A stretch of DNA of 64,000 nt, from contig JAGYKE010000005.1 in the NCBI GenBank assembly GCA_018401465.1, positions 1,054,001-1,118,000 of the forward strand, read 5' to 3'. Shown in pieces: positions 8,528 through 17,540 of this stretch (positions within the stretch are counted from its first letter, which is position 1; every line of letters begins with the position of its first letter). The notes beneath the pieces were generated by a model that was given only the letters and a program-made list of their open reading frames with translations, was not told where the DNA came from and did not search any database. This DNA comes from Aestuariivita sp. (GTDB lineage: Bacteria > Pseudomonadota > Alphaproteobacteria > Rhodobacterales > Rhodobacteraceae). The translations under genes and the position numbers were made by a program.

Positions 8528-9282
8528 TGGCCGGCGCGGTCAGCGCGCTTTGGCGCCACCCGATCAAGAGCCACGGGCGCGAGGCGCTGCCCGCCGTCAC
8601 GCTGGCCGCCGGTCAGGCTCTGCCCTGGGACCGCTGCTGGGCGGTGCAGCATGACAATTCGACCGGCCCGGCCGAGGGCTGGTCGTCCTACCAGAACTTC
8701 ATGATCGGCACGCGCACGCCCGGGCTGGCCGGTCTCTGGGCCGATCTGGACGAAGGCGCGGGCCGCGTGCATCTGCGCCACGACCGGCTGGGCCAATTCA
8801 GCCTGTCACCCGATGACGACGCCGAGGCGAAGGCCTTCTTCGCCTGGCTGGCGCCCATCCTGCCCGAAAACCGCGCGCAGCCCCGCCGCATCGTGCGCGC
8901 GGGCACCCGCGGCATGACCGACACCGATTTCCCGTCGGTGTCGATCATGAACGCCTCGTCCCACCGTGCGGTGTCGCAGCGGCTGGGTCGCCCACTGGAA
9001 CCCGAACGCTGGCGCGGCAACATCTGGTTCGACGGCTTGGCCCCGTGGGAGGAATTCGACTGGATCGGGCGCCACGTGCGCATCGGCGGCGCGGTGCTTG
9101 CCGTGCAGGACCGGATCGAACGCTGCCTGCACACCGCTGCCAACCCGCAGACGGGCGAGCGCGACGCCGACACGCTGGGCACGCTCGAGACCGGCTGGGG
9201 CCACCGCGACTTCGGCGTCTATGCCGAGGTAGTGGAAGGCGGCCCGGTGGCCCCGGGCGGCAGTGTCGAGGTTCTGGCGTGA
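8527..9282 (+). CDS. MOSC domain protein
   Basis: A 251-residue protein with an N-terminal MOSC beta-barrel (LWRHPIKSHGREAL) and the MOSC core near the C-terminus (EEFDWIGRHVRIGGAVL, then ERCLHTAANPQTGERD with the invariant Cys). MOSC proteins are linked to molybdenum cofactor sulfur chemistry and to detoxification of N-hydroxylated compounds; the substrate here is unknown. Coupled to yidC by a one-base overlap and to engB by GTGA, so these are surely co-translated. Confidence 0.88.
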   Translation: MAGAVSALWRHPIKSHGREALPAVTLAAGQALPWDRCWAVQHDNSTGPAEGWSSYQNFMIGTRTPGLAGLWADLDEGAGRVHLRHDRLGQFSLSPDDDAEAKAFFAWLAPILPENRAQPRRIVRAGTRGMTDTDFPSVSIMNASSHRAVSQRLGRPLEPERWRGNIWFDGLAPWEEFDWIGRHVRIGGAVLAVQDRIERCLHTAANPQTGERDADTLGTLETGWGHRDFGVYAEVVEGGPVAPGGSVEVLA

Positions 9283-9935
9283 CGACCCCCCTGCCCTTTC
9301 CGCTGGCCGAAGAGCCCGATGCCGCGACGACCGAGGCGGGACGCAAGCTCTTCGCCACGGGGGCCGAGTTCCTGAAGGGCGTCGTCGCCATGGACGGCCT
9401 GCCGCCCGCCGACCGGGTCGAGGTCTGCTTTGCCGGGCGGTCGAACGTGGGCAAGTCGTCGCTGATCAACGCGCTGACGGGCCGAAAGGCGCTGGCGCGG
9501 GCCTCGAACACGCCCGGCCGCACGCAGGAGATCAACTTCTTCACACTCGGCGCGACCCATTACCTCGTCGACCTGCCCGGCTATGGCTATGCCAATGCGC
9601 CGCTTGCCGTGGTCGAGAAATGGCAGAAGCTGCTCAAGAAATATCTGTCGGGCCGCCCGACCCTGCGCCGCGCCTTCGTGCTGATCGACGCGCGCCACGG
9701 GATCAAGGCCGTGGATGACGAGATCATGCGCCTTCTCGACAGCGCGGCGGTCACCTTTCAATGCGTGGTGACCAAGAGCGACAAGATGCATGCGCGCGAT
9801 CTTGACCGCGTTCTGGCGCAGGTGCGTACGGGTCTTGCCGGTCATCCCGCGGCCTTCCCTGAGATCGTGCTCACCTCGAGCGAGACCGGAGACGGCATCC
9901 CCACCCTGCGCGCGATCATCGCGGGCATGGCCTGA
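9279..9935 (+). CDS. engB: Ribosome biogenesis GTP-binding protein EngB (YsxC/YihA)
   Basis: A 218-residue small GTPase needed for late 50S subunit assembly. G1 is GRSNVGKS at residues 53-60, followed by NTPGRTQ (G2), DLPGYGYA (G3) and TKSD (G4). The start is the GTG at 9279, inside the GTGA overlap with the MOSC gene; the family usually opens with such a short N-terminal arm. The yidC-MOSC-engB-argB order is familiar from Rhodobacteraceae. Confidence 0.95.
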   Translation: MTTPLPFPLAEEPDAATTEAGRKLFATGAEFLKGVVAMDGLPPADRVEVCFAGRSNVGKSSLINALTGRKALARASNTPGRTQEINFFTLGATHYLVDLPGYGYANAPLAVVEKWQKLLKKYLSGRPTLRRAFVLIDARHGIKAVDDEIMRLLDSAAVTFQCVVTKSDKMHARDLDRVLAQVRTGLAGHPAAFPEIVLTSSETGDGIPTLRAIIAGMA

Positions 9936-9944
9936 CACCCATTG

Positions 9945-9970
9945 GCCCCTGTTTTTAGAAAAACAGGGGC
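9945..9970. repeat. Perfect hairpin with T5/A5 core
   Basis: Arms GCCCCTGTTTTT and AAAAACAGGGGC, 12 bp and perfect, with an AG loop, ten bases after the engB stop. The GC part is outside and the A/T part inside, the reverse of an intrinsic terminator, so no U-run would follow the stem in RNA. First of two such elements in the engB-argB spacer. Confidence 0.85.
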
Positions 9971-10004
9971 ACCGCAGCGGCGCAGGGCGCGTCGTGGGCA
10001 ACCC

Positions 10005-10038
10005 GGGGTCCAGTGTTTTTCGAAAAACAGTGGACCCC
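10005..10038. repeat. Long hairpin with T5/A5 core
   Basis: Sixteen-base arms with one mismatch: GGGGTCCAGTGTTTTT, loop CG, AAAAACAGTGGACCCC. It ends 43 bases before the argB start and would form a strong stem in the argB leader. Same architecture as the element at 9945-9970 and as the one at 22452-22480. Confidence 0.85.
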
Positions 10039-10081
10039 GACAGGTGACCTGCGCCAGAGAGTGGCGACGGAAGGACAAAGG

Positions 10082-10966
10082 ATGAGAACTCAGGACATGA
10101 ACCGGGACTGGATCGCCACTGCCGAAACTCTGTCGCGCGCGCTGCCCTACCTTCAGCGCTATACCGACGCCATTGTGGTCATCAAGCTGGGCGGCCATGC
10201 CATGGGCAGCGACGAAGGCATGGACCTCTTCGCGCGCGATGTGGTGCTGATGCGGCAGGTCGGCGTCAACCCGGTGATCGTCCATGGCGGCGGACCGATG
10301 ATCAATGCCATGCTCGACCGGCTCGACATCAAGTCGGAGTTCGTGAATGGCAAGCGGGTCACCGACCAAGCCACCGTCGAGGTGGTCGAGATGGTGCTGT
10401 CGGGCGTGATCAACAAGCGCATCGTGCAGGCGATCAACCGGCAGGGCGGCATGGGCGTCGGGCTGTCGGGCAAGGATGCGGGGCTGATCACCTGCGATCA
10501 GACCCATCCCGATCTGGGCCTTGTTGGCACACCGGTCGAGGTGAACCCGAAGATCCTGCATGCCCTGTTCGCGCAGGACATGATCCCGGTGATCGCACCG
10601 CTGGGCGCGGGCCGGGGCGGCGAGACCTACAACATCAACGGCGACACGGCCGCGGGGGCCATCGCCGCCGCGCTGAAGGCGGACCGCCTGCTGCTGCTGA
10701 CCGATGTCTCGGGCGTGAAGAATGCCGGGGGCGAGGTGCTGACCGAACTCAAGGCCGAACAGATCCGCCAGATGACGCGCGACGGCGTCATCGCGGGCGG
10801 CATGATCCCCAAGACGGAAACCGCGCTCGACGCCATCGACGGAGGCGTGCGCGCGGTGGTGATCCTTGACGGGCGCACGCCAAACGCGGTTCTGCTGGAA
10901 TTGTTCACCGAACATGGCGCGGGTTCGCTCATCCGGCCCGACACGCCGCTGCCGCCGGTACGATAA
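10082..10966 (+). CDS. argB: Acetylglutamate kinase
   Basis: A 294-residue amino acid kinase catalysing phosphorylation of N-acetylglutamate, the second step of arginine synthesis. Seen: [12 protein letters not shown] (phosphate loop), [36 protein letters not shown] and the C-terminal [14 protein letters not shown]. The ATG at 10082 follows GGAAGGACAAAGG; an ATG five codons later is possible. The arginine-sensitive class of the enzyme carries an N-terminal helix like the one here (residues 1-25), so feedback inhibition by arginine is plausible. Confidence 0.96.
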   Translation: MRTQDMNRDWIATAETLSRALPYLQRYTDAIVVIKLGGHAMGSDEGMDLFARDVVLMRQVGVNPVIVHGGGPMINAMLDRLDIKSEFVNGKRVTDQATVEVVEMVLSGVINKRIVQAINRQGGMGVGLSGKDAGLITCDQTHPDLGLVGTPVEVNPKILHALFAQDMIPVIAPLGAGRGGETYNINGDTAAGAIAAALKADRLLLLTDVSGVKNAGGEVLTELKAEQIRQMTRDGVIAGGMIPKTETALDAIDGGVRAVVILDGRTPNAVLLELFTEHGAGSLIRPDTPLPPVR

Positions 10967-10968
10967 GG

Positions 10969-11595
10969 GTGGGCGCGGTCGACGATCTGGCAAGGCGGGC
11001 CGAACTGCACGGGTTGATCGTGATGGGCGCGCTGCATGACGGGGGCCGGACAATTGTCCTTCTGGGGGCAGGCCCGGAGTTCTGGCCGGTCTTCACCGCA
11101 AGCGGGGAACATGCCGACGGCGCGCCCGACCCGGTCGACCGCTGGTCGCGCCGGGTGATCGGCGACCTCGCGCCCGGGTTGGAGACAGTCTTCCCCTTCG
11201 GCGGGCCGCCCTATGCACCGTTCCTGAAATGGGCGCGCGACAGCGGAGCGGCCTGGGACAGCCCCGTGGGCATGCTGGTCCATGAAACGGCGGGGCTGAT
11301 GATCTCGTATCGCGGCGCGGTGGTCTTTCCGGGCGAACTGCCCCTGCCCCCGCGCCCCGTGGCACCCCCCTGCGCCGGTTGCGCGGCACCCTGCGCCACG
11401 GCCTGCCCGGTGGATGCGCTGAGCGCCGCACGCGGCTATGACGTGGCCGCCTGCCATGCTTTTCTCGACACCGAAGCGGGCCGGGACTGTCTGACCCAAG
11501 GTTGCCGCGCGCGCCGCGCCTGCCCGGTCAGTCAGGCCTTTGGCCGCGACCCCGCCCAATCGGCCTTTCATATGAAAGCGTTCCACCCGTCATGA
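10969..11595 (+). CDS. Ferredoxin-like 4Fe-4S protein
   Basis: A 208-residue protein starting at a GTG two bases after the argB stop. The N-terminal two thirds is globular without motifs I recognise. Cysteines 135, 138, 142 and 146 form CxxCxxxCxxxCP, a 4Fe-4S binding arrangement, and C174, C179 and C185 follow. Conserved next to argB in relatives as I recall, but the redox partner is unknown. Ends in an ATGA overlap with the phosphatase gene. Confidence 0.75.
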   Translation: MGAVDDLARRAELHGLIVMGALHDGGRTIVLLGAGPEFWPVFTASGEHADGAPDPVDRWSRRVIGDLAPGLETVFPFGGPPYAPFLKWARDSGAAWDSPVGMLVHETAGLMISYRGAVVFPGELPLPPRPVAPPCAGCAAPCATACPVDALSAARGYDVAACHAFLDTEAGRDCLTQGCRARRACPVSQAFGRDPAQSAFHMKAFHPS

Positions 11596-12086
11596 CCCTG
11601 ACCCTGATCCTGATGCGCCATGCCAAGTCCGATTGGGACAATCCGCTCCTTTCCGATCACGACCGCCCGCTGAATCCGCGCGGCAGGAGGTCAGCAGACG
11701 CCATGGGCGACTGGCTGCGCGAGAGCGGTTGGCTGCCGGACGAGGTGCTGTGTTCGACGTCGGAGCGCACGCGCGAAACGCTGAAGCGACTGCGGATCGA
11801 GGCGCCGGTACACTTTCTGCCCGCGCTCTACCATGCCGAACCCGACAGGATGTGGGAAGTGCTGCACAGCGCAACCCGGCACCGGGTTCTGATGCTGGGC
11901 CATAATCCCGGTATCGCCGGTTTCGCAGCTGAACTTGTCGCCGCGCCGCCCGCCCATGACCGGTTCGACGACTACCCCACCTGTGCCACGCTGGTCACCG
12001 AATTCGACGCGGAGAGCTGGGAGGATGTGCGCCCGAACACGGGGTTTGCGCGCGCCTTCATCGTGCCGCGCGAATTGACGGAATGA
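11592..12086 (+). CDS. SixA-like histidine phosphatase
   Basis: A 164-residue member of the histidine phosphatase (phosphoglycerate mutase-like) superfamily. The RHAKS motif is at residues 9-13, with the second catalytic His in LMLGHNPGI near residue 105. Short SixA-type proteins remove phosphate from protein histidines, but small-molecule substrates are also possible. Last gene of the rightward block; a 22-bp palindrome follows its stop. Confidence 0.87.
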   Translation: MTLTLILMRHAKSDWDNPLLSDHDRPLNPRGRRSADAMGDWLRESGWLPDEVLCSTSERTRETLKRLRIEAPVHFLPALYHAEPDRMWEVLHSATRHRVLMLGHNPGIAGFAAELVAAPPAHDRFDDYPTCATLVTEFDAESWEDVRPNTGFARAFIVPRELTE

Positions 12087-12089
12087 CGA

Positions 12090-12111
12090 AGGGCGGGGCA
12101 TGCCCCGCCCT
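12090..12111. terminator. Bidirectional palindrome between convergent genes
   Basis: AGGGCGGGGC, centre AT, GCCCCGCCCT: a perfect palindrome lying between the stop of the SixA-like gene (12086) and the stop of bztD (12135). Placement and stability suit a terminator for both strands, although no T-run flanks it. Confidence 0.65.
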
Positions 12112-12134
12112 TGCCCTGTCCTGTCCCGTAGTCG

Positions 12135-12926
12135 TCAGTGACCGAGAATCTGGCTGAGGAACAGCTGCGTCCGCGGGCTTTTGGGGTTGTTGAAGAATTC
12201 TTCGGGTTCGTTCTGTTCGACGATCTGACCTTCGTCCATGAAGATCACCCGGTTCGCCACCTGACGGGCGAAGCCCATCTCGTGCGTGACGACGAGCATG
12301 GTCATCCCCTCCTCGGCCAGCTGCACCATGGTGTCGAGCACTTCCTTGATCATCTCGGGGTCGAGCGCCGAGGTCGGTTCATCGAACAGCATGATCCGCG
12401 GCCGCATGCACAACGACCGCGCGATGGCCACACGCTGCTGCTGGCCACCCGAAAGCTGGCCGGGATATTTGTGCGCCTGTTCGGGTATCTTGACCTTCTG
12501 CAGGAAGTGCATCGCGATTTCCTCGGCCTCTTTCTTCGGGACCTTGCGGACCCAAATCGGGGCGAGTGTGCAGTTCTCCAAAATCGTCAGGTGCGGGAAC
12601 AGGTTGAAGTGCTGGAACACCATGCCCACTTCCGACCGGACCTTGTCGATGTTCTTGAGGTCCGACGACAGGAGCGTTCCATCGACGACGATCTTGCCCT
12701 TCTGATGTTCCTCGAGCGCGTTGATGCAGCGGATCAGCGTGGATTTACCCGAGCCTGAGGGCCCGCAGATCACGATGCGTTCGCCGCGATAGACGGTCAG
12801 GTCGATCTCACGGAGGACGTTGAAGTCGCCATACCACTTGCTCATGCCGTCAATCTGGATCGCGACCTCGTCCGAGACGCGCAGTTGCGCGCGGTCGATC
12901 TCGTGGGCGGTGGAAGCGTCGGTCAT
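12135..12926 (-). CDS. bztD: Glu/Gln/Asp/Asn ABC importer, ATP-binding protein
   Basis: A 263-residue ABC ATPase of the polar amino acid class. Walker [10 protein letters not shown] is at residues 55-63; the Q-loop is in [10 protein letters not shown]; the signature is LSGGQQQR; Walker B is IMLFDEP; the H-loop is in VVTHEMGFA. It powers the two permeases encoded just upstream. Start at the ATG at 12926 gives a protein whose N-terminal 20 residues are an extension on the usual GlnQ length. Assignment to Bzt rests on operon order and on the unusually long permeases. Confidence 0.92.
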   Translation of the reverse strand: MTDASTAHEIDRAQLRVSDEVAIQIDGMSKWYGDFNVLREIDLTVYRGERIVICGPSGSGKSTLIRCINALEEHQKGKIVVDGTLLSSDLKNIDKVRSEVGMVFQHFNLFPHLTILENCTLAPIWVRKVPKKEAEEIAMHFLQKVKIPEQAHKYPGQLSGGQQQRVAIARSLCMRPRIMLFDEPTSALDPEMIKEVLDTMVQLAEEGMTMLVVTHEMGFARQVANRVIFMDEGQIVEQNEPEEFFNNPKSPRTQLFLSQILGH

Positions 12927-12937
12927 GCGCGGTCTCC

Positions 12938-14248
12938 CTAGCGGTGATCGGTCTGAAGCTTCCGCTCGAGATAGAGCGAATAGCGGGACATGAAGAAACA
13001 GAAGATGAAGAAGAGAAGCCCGATAAAGATGAACAGCTCCCAGTAGATTCCGTTCCACGCCGTATCCGCACGGATCAGGTTCGAGAACCCGATCGGGTCG
13101 GCAAGCCCGATAAACACCACCAAGGTAGTGTCCTTGAACAGTCCGATGAAGGTGTTCACGATACCGGGGATTGAAATCTTCAGGGCCTGCGGAAGGATGA
13201 TCAACCGCATCGCCTTCCAGTAGTCGAGGCCCAGCGAATCCGCCGCCTCGTACTGGCCCTTGGGCAAGGCGGCCAGACCGCCCCGCACCACCTCGGCGAT
13301 GTAGGCGGATGCGAAGAGGGTGACCATGATGATCACCCTCACGATCAGGTCAAAGTTCGTGCCGGGCGGCATGAAGTAGTTCAGCAGCAGCGAGGCGGTG
13401 AACAGCCAGACGATAAGCGGCACGCCGCGGATCACCTCGATGAAGGTGACCGAAACTTTGTTGATGATGAACAGGTTCGACTGCCGCCCCAGCGCCAGCA
13501 GGATGCCCAACGGTAGCGACAGCACGATCGCCGACGTCCCGATAACTAGCGCCAGCATGAAGCCGCCGAAATCGCGGCTAGCGACCTCGGTCAGGCCAAC
13601 GGGAAGGACCGAGGTCAGATACTCCGCAACCGGCGCCGCCGCAAACAGCCACCACAGCACCGGCGCAAGCAGCGCAGCGATCACGGCGGCCAGCGTGCCC
13701 GCAACCGTCGAAAGCAGGCGTAACGCCAGCCATCCCGCGCAAAAGCCCATCGCCACCGACACGGGCCCCCAGACCGAACCGCCCCACAGCAACCACACGG
13801 CTAGGAACGGGTAGGCCAGAGAGAACCAAAGCATCTTCCTGGAAAGCGACCCGTAGAGAACAGGCGCCACCGCCACGCCTAGAAGCACGAAGGCAAGGAT
13901 CGGCCGCCAGTAGAGGTCCTGCGGATAAAAGCCAAACATCAGCTGGTGCCAGCGGTCGGCGATTACCGCCCAGCAAGCAGCACTGTCCAGGCCGCGTTCG
14001 TCGCGGATCGCGCGACATTCGGTCAGCGAACTCGCGTCCCATATGCCATTGACCATCCAGGGCAGGATATGGGCCAGCACCGACCAGATCACGAAGATAG
14101 ATACGATCGTCAGCAGGGCGTTCAGTGGGCTGGAAAACAGGTTTTCACGCAGCCATTTGACCGCGCCGCGTTCAGTGACGGGCGCCTCCGCGGGGGGCAG
14201 CATCTCGCCCCGTACGAAGGCCTGACTGAAGGCATGGGCCTCGCTCAT
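12938..14248 (-). CDS. bztC: Glu/Gln/Asp/Asn ABC importer, permease BztC
   Basis: A 436-residue inner-membrane permease, about twice the length of a usual amino acid permease, as is typical of BztC. The extra N-terminal half carries several membrane segments and a periplasmic loop (SSLTECRAI). The conserved permease domain with its EAA loop is at the C-terminus ([20 protein letters not shown]). It pairs with BztB; its stop is 11 bases from the bztD start and its ATG one base from the bztB stop. Confidence 0.92.
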   Translation of the reverse strand: MSEAHAFSQAFVRGEMLPPAEAPVTERGAVKWLRENLFSSPLNALLTIVSIFVIWSVLAHILPWMVNGIWDASSLTECRAIRDERGLDSAACWAVIADRWHQLMFGFYPQDLYWRPILAFVLLGVAVAPVLYGSLSRKMLWFSLAYPFLAVWLLWGGSVWGPVSVAMGFCAGWLALRLLSTVAGTLAAVIAALLAPVLWWLFAAAPVAEYLTSVLPVGLTEVASRDFGGFMLALVIGTSAIVLSLPLGILLALGRQSNLFIINKVSVTFIEVIRGVPLIVWLFTASLLLNYFMPPGTNFDLIVRVIIMVTLFASAYIAEVVRGGLAALPKGQYEAADSLGLDYWKAMRLIILPQALKISIPGIVNTFIGLFKDTTLVVFIGLADPIGFSNLIRADTAWNGIYWELFIFIGLLFFIFCFFMSRYSLYLERKLQTDHR

Positions 14249-14249
14249 C

Positions 14250-15476
14250 TTAGCGCTCCTTCAGCTTCACGCGGGAGTTGTAGACGTTCATCACGCTCGA
14301 GATCAGAAGGCTGGCTATCAGGTAGAAAAGCCCAAGAAGCAGCATGCCTTCAAGTTCCCGCCCAGTCTGGTTGATGGAAATGCCCCCGAGGGTCGAACGC
14401 ACGTCCATATATCCCACCGCGATCGCCAGCGAGGAGTTCTTGGTCAGGTTCAGGTACTGCGAGATCAGCGGCGGGATGATAACCCGCAAGGCCTGTGGTA
14501 GGATGACAAGCTGCATCGTACGGTTGGGGCGCAGGCCAAGGCTGAACGCGGCCTCGGACTGACCCTTGGAAATCGCCAGGATGCCGCCTCGCACGTTCTC
14601 GGCGATGAACGCCCCGGTATAGAGCGAAAGGGCCAGCCAAATTGCAATGAAGGAATTGCGCAGCTGAGTCCCGCCCTGAAAGTTGAACCCCCCTAGGACG
14701 GGCGAGTCGAAGGTCACCGGCCGACCAAGTACGAAATAGGCCAGAACCGTCGGCAATACAAACAGTGCGATCCCGATCAGCAGGACCGGGACCTGTTCTC
14801 CCGTCGCCTCCTGACGCTTGCGGGCCCAGGACCGGACGGCAAAAATCGCGACAATGGACAGTGCAAGGACGATTCCCAGCACCCACGCTGTGTCGCCCCA
14901 CACCGGGCGCGGCACGAAGACGCCCCGATTGGTGACAGCCACCGTATTCCACAGGATCATCGAAGCCTCGGCCACCCCGTTCTCGTCAGGGCGGAAGTCA
15001 CGGGGCTGCGGCATGCCTTCGGTCATCACAGCAAAGATGATCAGGATCCAGATCAACAGGGGGATGTTGCGGAAGCCCTCAACGTAGACCGTCATCAGGC
15101 CCGACACGACCCAGTTCTTGGACAGCCGAAGTACACCCGCAAACACGCCTATAATGGTGGCCAGCAGGCAGCCCAGTACCGCGATCAGCAAGGTATTCAG
15201 GATTCCAAGCAGCGCGGCGCGGGCGTGGGTGTCCTGCGATGTGTAGGGGATCAGTTGCTGGTTGATGTCATATCCAGCGGTGGTCCACAGGTAGGCAAAA
15301 CTGATGTCCTTGCCAAGCGCGGCTAGGTTCACCGTCGTGTTGTAAACAAGCCAGCCGATGCCCAGCATCAACAGCATCATCGCAACCGTCTGGATGGTCA
15401 GCGACCGATAGCGCGAATCATATATCAGCTGGCTGAGATGAAAGCTGTCCTTGGGGGAAACAGACGCGTCCGCCAT
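14250..15476 (-). CDS. bztB: Glu/Gln/Asp/Asn ABC importer, permease BztB
   Basis: A 408-residue permease with the same long layout as BztC: membrane segments from about residue 28, a large central region (MPQPRDFRPDENG), and a C-terminal permease domain with the EAA loop EAAFSLGLRPNRTMQLVILP. I start at the ATG at 15476, preceded by AGAAAGG; a GTG nine codons upstream (15503) is an alternative. Codon use here is slightly less GC-rich than in the flanking housekeeping genes. Confidence 0.92.
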   Translation of the reverse strand: MADASVSPKDSFHLSQLIYDSRYRSLTIQTVAMMLLMLGIGWLVYNTTVNLAALGKDISFAYLWTTAGYDINQQLIPYTSQDTHARAALLGILNTLLIAVLGCLLATIIGVFAGVLRLSKNWVVSGLMTVYVEGFRNIPLLIWILIIFAVMTEGMPQPRDFRPDENGVAEASMILWNTVAVTNRGVFVPRPVWGDTAWVLGIVLALSIVAIFAVRSWARKRQEATGEQVPVLLIGIALFVLPTVLAYFVLGRPVTFDSPVLGGFNFQGGTQLRNSFIAIWLALSLYTGAFIAENVRGGILAISKGQSEAAFSLGLRPNRTMQLVILPQALRVIIPPLISQYLNLTKNSSLAIAVGYMDVRSTLGGISINQTGRELEGMLLLGLFYLIASLLISSVMNVYNSRVKLKER

Positions 15477-15561
15477 CCGGGGCAACCTTTCTGGTGAAGA
15501 CACGGGAAATAGCCGCGCGCGATGCTGCGGTCGTCGTGCAGGCTTCAGACTATTGTAAGGT

Positions 15562-15590
15562 GCAGGCGCAGCCCCAAGTGCCGCGCCTGC
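15562..15590. terminator. Hairpin between bztA and bztB
   Basis: Arms GCAGGCGC and GCGCCTGC around a 13-base loop, 15 bases downstream of the bztA stop when read leftward. A stem here can stop part of the transcripts or protect the bztA 3' end, which would give the binding protein the usual excess over its permeases. No U-run follows. Confidence 0.55.
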
Positions 15591-15604
15591 GAGGTCTCAG
15601 GCGA

Positions 15605-16624
15605 TCAGCGGAAGGGAGGCGCGTAGAGCAGCCCGCCATCGGTCCACTGCGCGTTCAGGCCGCGCGCCAGGCCGATCGGAGTCGCCTCGCCGATGTTCTT
15701 CTCGAAGATCTCGCCATAGTTGCCGCCCGCCGAGATGGCGCGCACGGCCCATTCCTTGTCCAGACCGATCATTGCTCCAAGTTCACCTTCGGTGCCCAGG
15801 AGACGATTGATTTCCGGGTTGTCGGTCGGTGCAGCGGCCAGCTCCATCACGTTGGCCGATGTCACGCCATACTCTTCGGCAGCAACCAGCGCATGGAGCG
15901 ACCAGCGGACGATGTCGCCCCAGTCGTTGTCGCCATGACGCACGACCGGCCCGAGCGGCTCCTTCGAGATGATCTCGGGAAGGATCGTGTGGTCGCCCGC
16001 TTTCTCAAATGTGGCGCGCGTGGCAGCGAGGCCCGAGGCATCGGTTGTGTAGACATCGCAGGCCCCGGCAAGATACTGCTGCTGGGCCTCGGCGTTCGTC
16101 TCGATCGGGACGGGCTCGTAGCTGATGTTGTTCACACGGAAGAAATCAGCGAGGTTCAGTTCGGTCGTGGTGCCGGTCTGGATGCAGACCGTCGCGCCGT
16201 CGAGTTCCTTGGCCGAGGACACGCCAAGCGCCTTGGGAACCATGAAGCCCTGGCCGTCGTAGTAGTTGACGCCCACGAAGTCGAGGTTGAGGTCGGTATC
16301 GCGCGAGAAGGTCCAGGTGGAGTTCCGGGCCAGCATGTCGATCTCGCCAGAGGCAAGGGCGGTGAAGCGGGTCTGGCCGGTGGTGGTCACGAATTCAACC
16401 GCCATGGGGTCACCCAGAACGGCTGCGGCGACGGCACGGCACACCGCTACGTCAAAGCCTTCCCAGACACCGTTGGCATTTGGGGCTGAGAAGCCGGCAA
16501 GGCCAGTGGACACACCGCACTTGAGCGAGCCGCGCGCCTTGACGTCATCCATCGTGCCCGCTGCGGCAGCCCCTGCCGCAAGACCGGCAACGGTCAATGC
16601 GCCCAAAAGGATAGTCTTGTTCAT
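15605..16624 (-). CDS. bztA: Glu/Gln/Asp/Asn ABC importer, periplasmic binding protein
   Basis: A 339-residue solute-binding protein of family 3. Signal peptide residues 1-22 (MNKTILLGALTVAGLAAGAAAA). The mature part opens with the diagnostic VKARGSLKCGVSTGLAGFS and continues with GFDVAVCRAVAAAVLGD and RFTALASGEIDML. Long binding proteins of this type (AapJ/BztA) take up acidic amino acids and their amides. First gene of a four-gene leftward operon with bztBCD; the 199-bp spacer upstream should hold its promoter. Confidence 0.93.
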   Translation of the reverse strand: MNKTILLGALTVAGLAAGAAAAGTMDDVKARGSLKCGVSTGLAGFSAPNANGVWEGFDVAVCRAVAAAVLGDPMAVEFVTTTGQTRFTALASGEIDMLARNSTWTFSRDTDLNLDFVGVNYYDGQGFMVPKALGVSSAKELDGATVCIQTGTTTELNLADFFRVNNISYEPVPIETNAEAQQQYLAGACDVYTTDASGLAATRATFEKAGDHTILPEIISKEPLGPVVRHGDNDWGDIVRWSLHALVAAEEYGVTSANVMELAAAPTDNPEINRLLGTEGELGAMIGLDKEWAVRAISAGGNYGEIFEKNIGEATPIGLARGLNAQWTDGGLLYAPPFR

Positions 16625-16823
16625 GTGTACCTCTTCCTGGTTTTCCGCCCCGGTGACAGCGGCGGCTCATCCGATCACGTTGGATCAGTGTTGAAACACC
16701 CGAAAAGGGGTTTACCCCCCCTCAGTGGTGCGAGATTGGGCCGATTCATCACCAAAGGTCAAGGCTTGAGCAACCGAAAACGATGGGTTGACGTGGCGCC
16801 TGCCCGTGGGCTGCACATTTGCG

Positions 16824-17540
16824 TCAATCGGTGGCGCGCAGGGCGTCCCAGAAAGCCTTCGCCGACAGGAACGCGCCGCGGCGCAGATCTGCAGCGGCAC
16901 GCGCCTCGTCGTCCGGGCCCCAGTGGTCCTCCTGCCAGATCTCGTCGATGCGCGAGAGGTCCCAGATGTCGCCGGGCGCGCGCCAGTCATGGGCGGCGGC
17001 AAGGGCCAGAACCAGCGACCCGGTCAGCGCGACCAGGTCGTGAAAGGCAGCCAGCGCGAAGGGGTCGAGCGCATGCACCCTGTCGGCCAGATGCTGCAGG
17101 GCCCGCGCATCCTGCGGGGCATGGATGACGCCGCTGCGCGCGATCAGCCGGGCACCGTGTTCGGCTGCCAGCCAGTCCATCACAGGGTCCCATGCGTCTG
17201 CCTGCCGTGCGACCAGACCCGCGGGGCCTTCGGCGCGGTAGCAGACCAGATCGCTGTCGCCGTATTCCGCGAGCATCGCCGCCACCTCGGCCCGCTGGGG
17301 CGCGACCTTGTCGATGGCGGAATTGGCAGTGCGGGTAAAGGGCATCGTTTCGGGGCGGACCTTGTCGATCTGCGCGTCCCATTCCGCGGCGATGGCGCGG
17401 GCCAGCGCCCGCGTCGGCACCACCAGTGCGGCCTTGGCGGGCGTCCGCACCCGCCGCCCGTCAAGCGCGATGGCGAAGCCGCCTGCGTCCTCGACCACCG
17501 AAGCCGCGCTCCAGAACCGTTTCGCGGCCCAGCCCGTCAT
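16824..17540 (-). CDS. ATP12 family F1-ATPase assembly chaperone
   Basis: A 238-residue protein matching the ATP12 family: KRFWSAASVVEDAGGFAI at the N-terminus, ALDGRRVRTPAK, LARAIAAEWDAQ, and the C-terminal WDLSRIDEIWQEDHWGPD. In mitochondria ATP12 holds the F1 alpha subunit before assembly; the alphaproteobacterial protein is the presumed ancestor. The ATG at 17540 overlaps the stop of the HAD gene (ATGA), so the two are translationally coupled. Confidence 0.9.
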   Translation of the reverse strand: MTGWAAKRFWSAASVVEDAGGFAIALDGRRVRTPAKAALVVPTRALARAIAAEWDAQIDKVRPETMPFTRTANSAIDKVAPQRAEVAAMLAEYGDSDLVCYRAEGPAGLVARQADAWDPVMDWLAAEHGARLIARSGVIHAPQDARALQHLADRVHALDPFALAAFHDLVALTGSLVLALAAAHDWRAPGDIWDLSRIDEIWQEDHWGPDDEARAAADLRRGAFLSAKAFWDALRATD

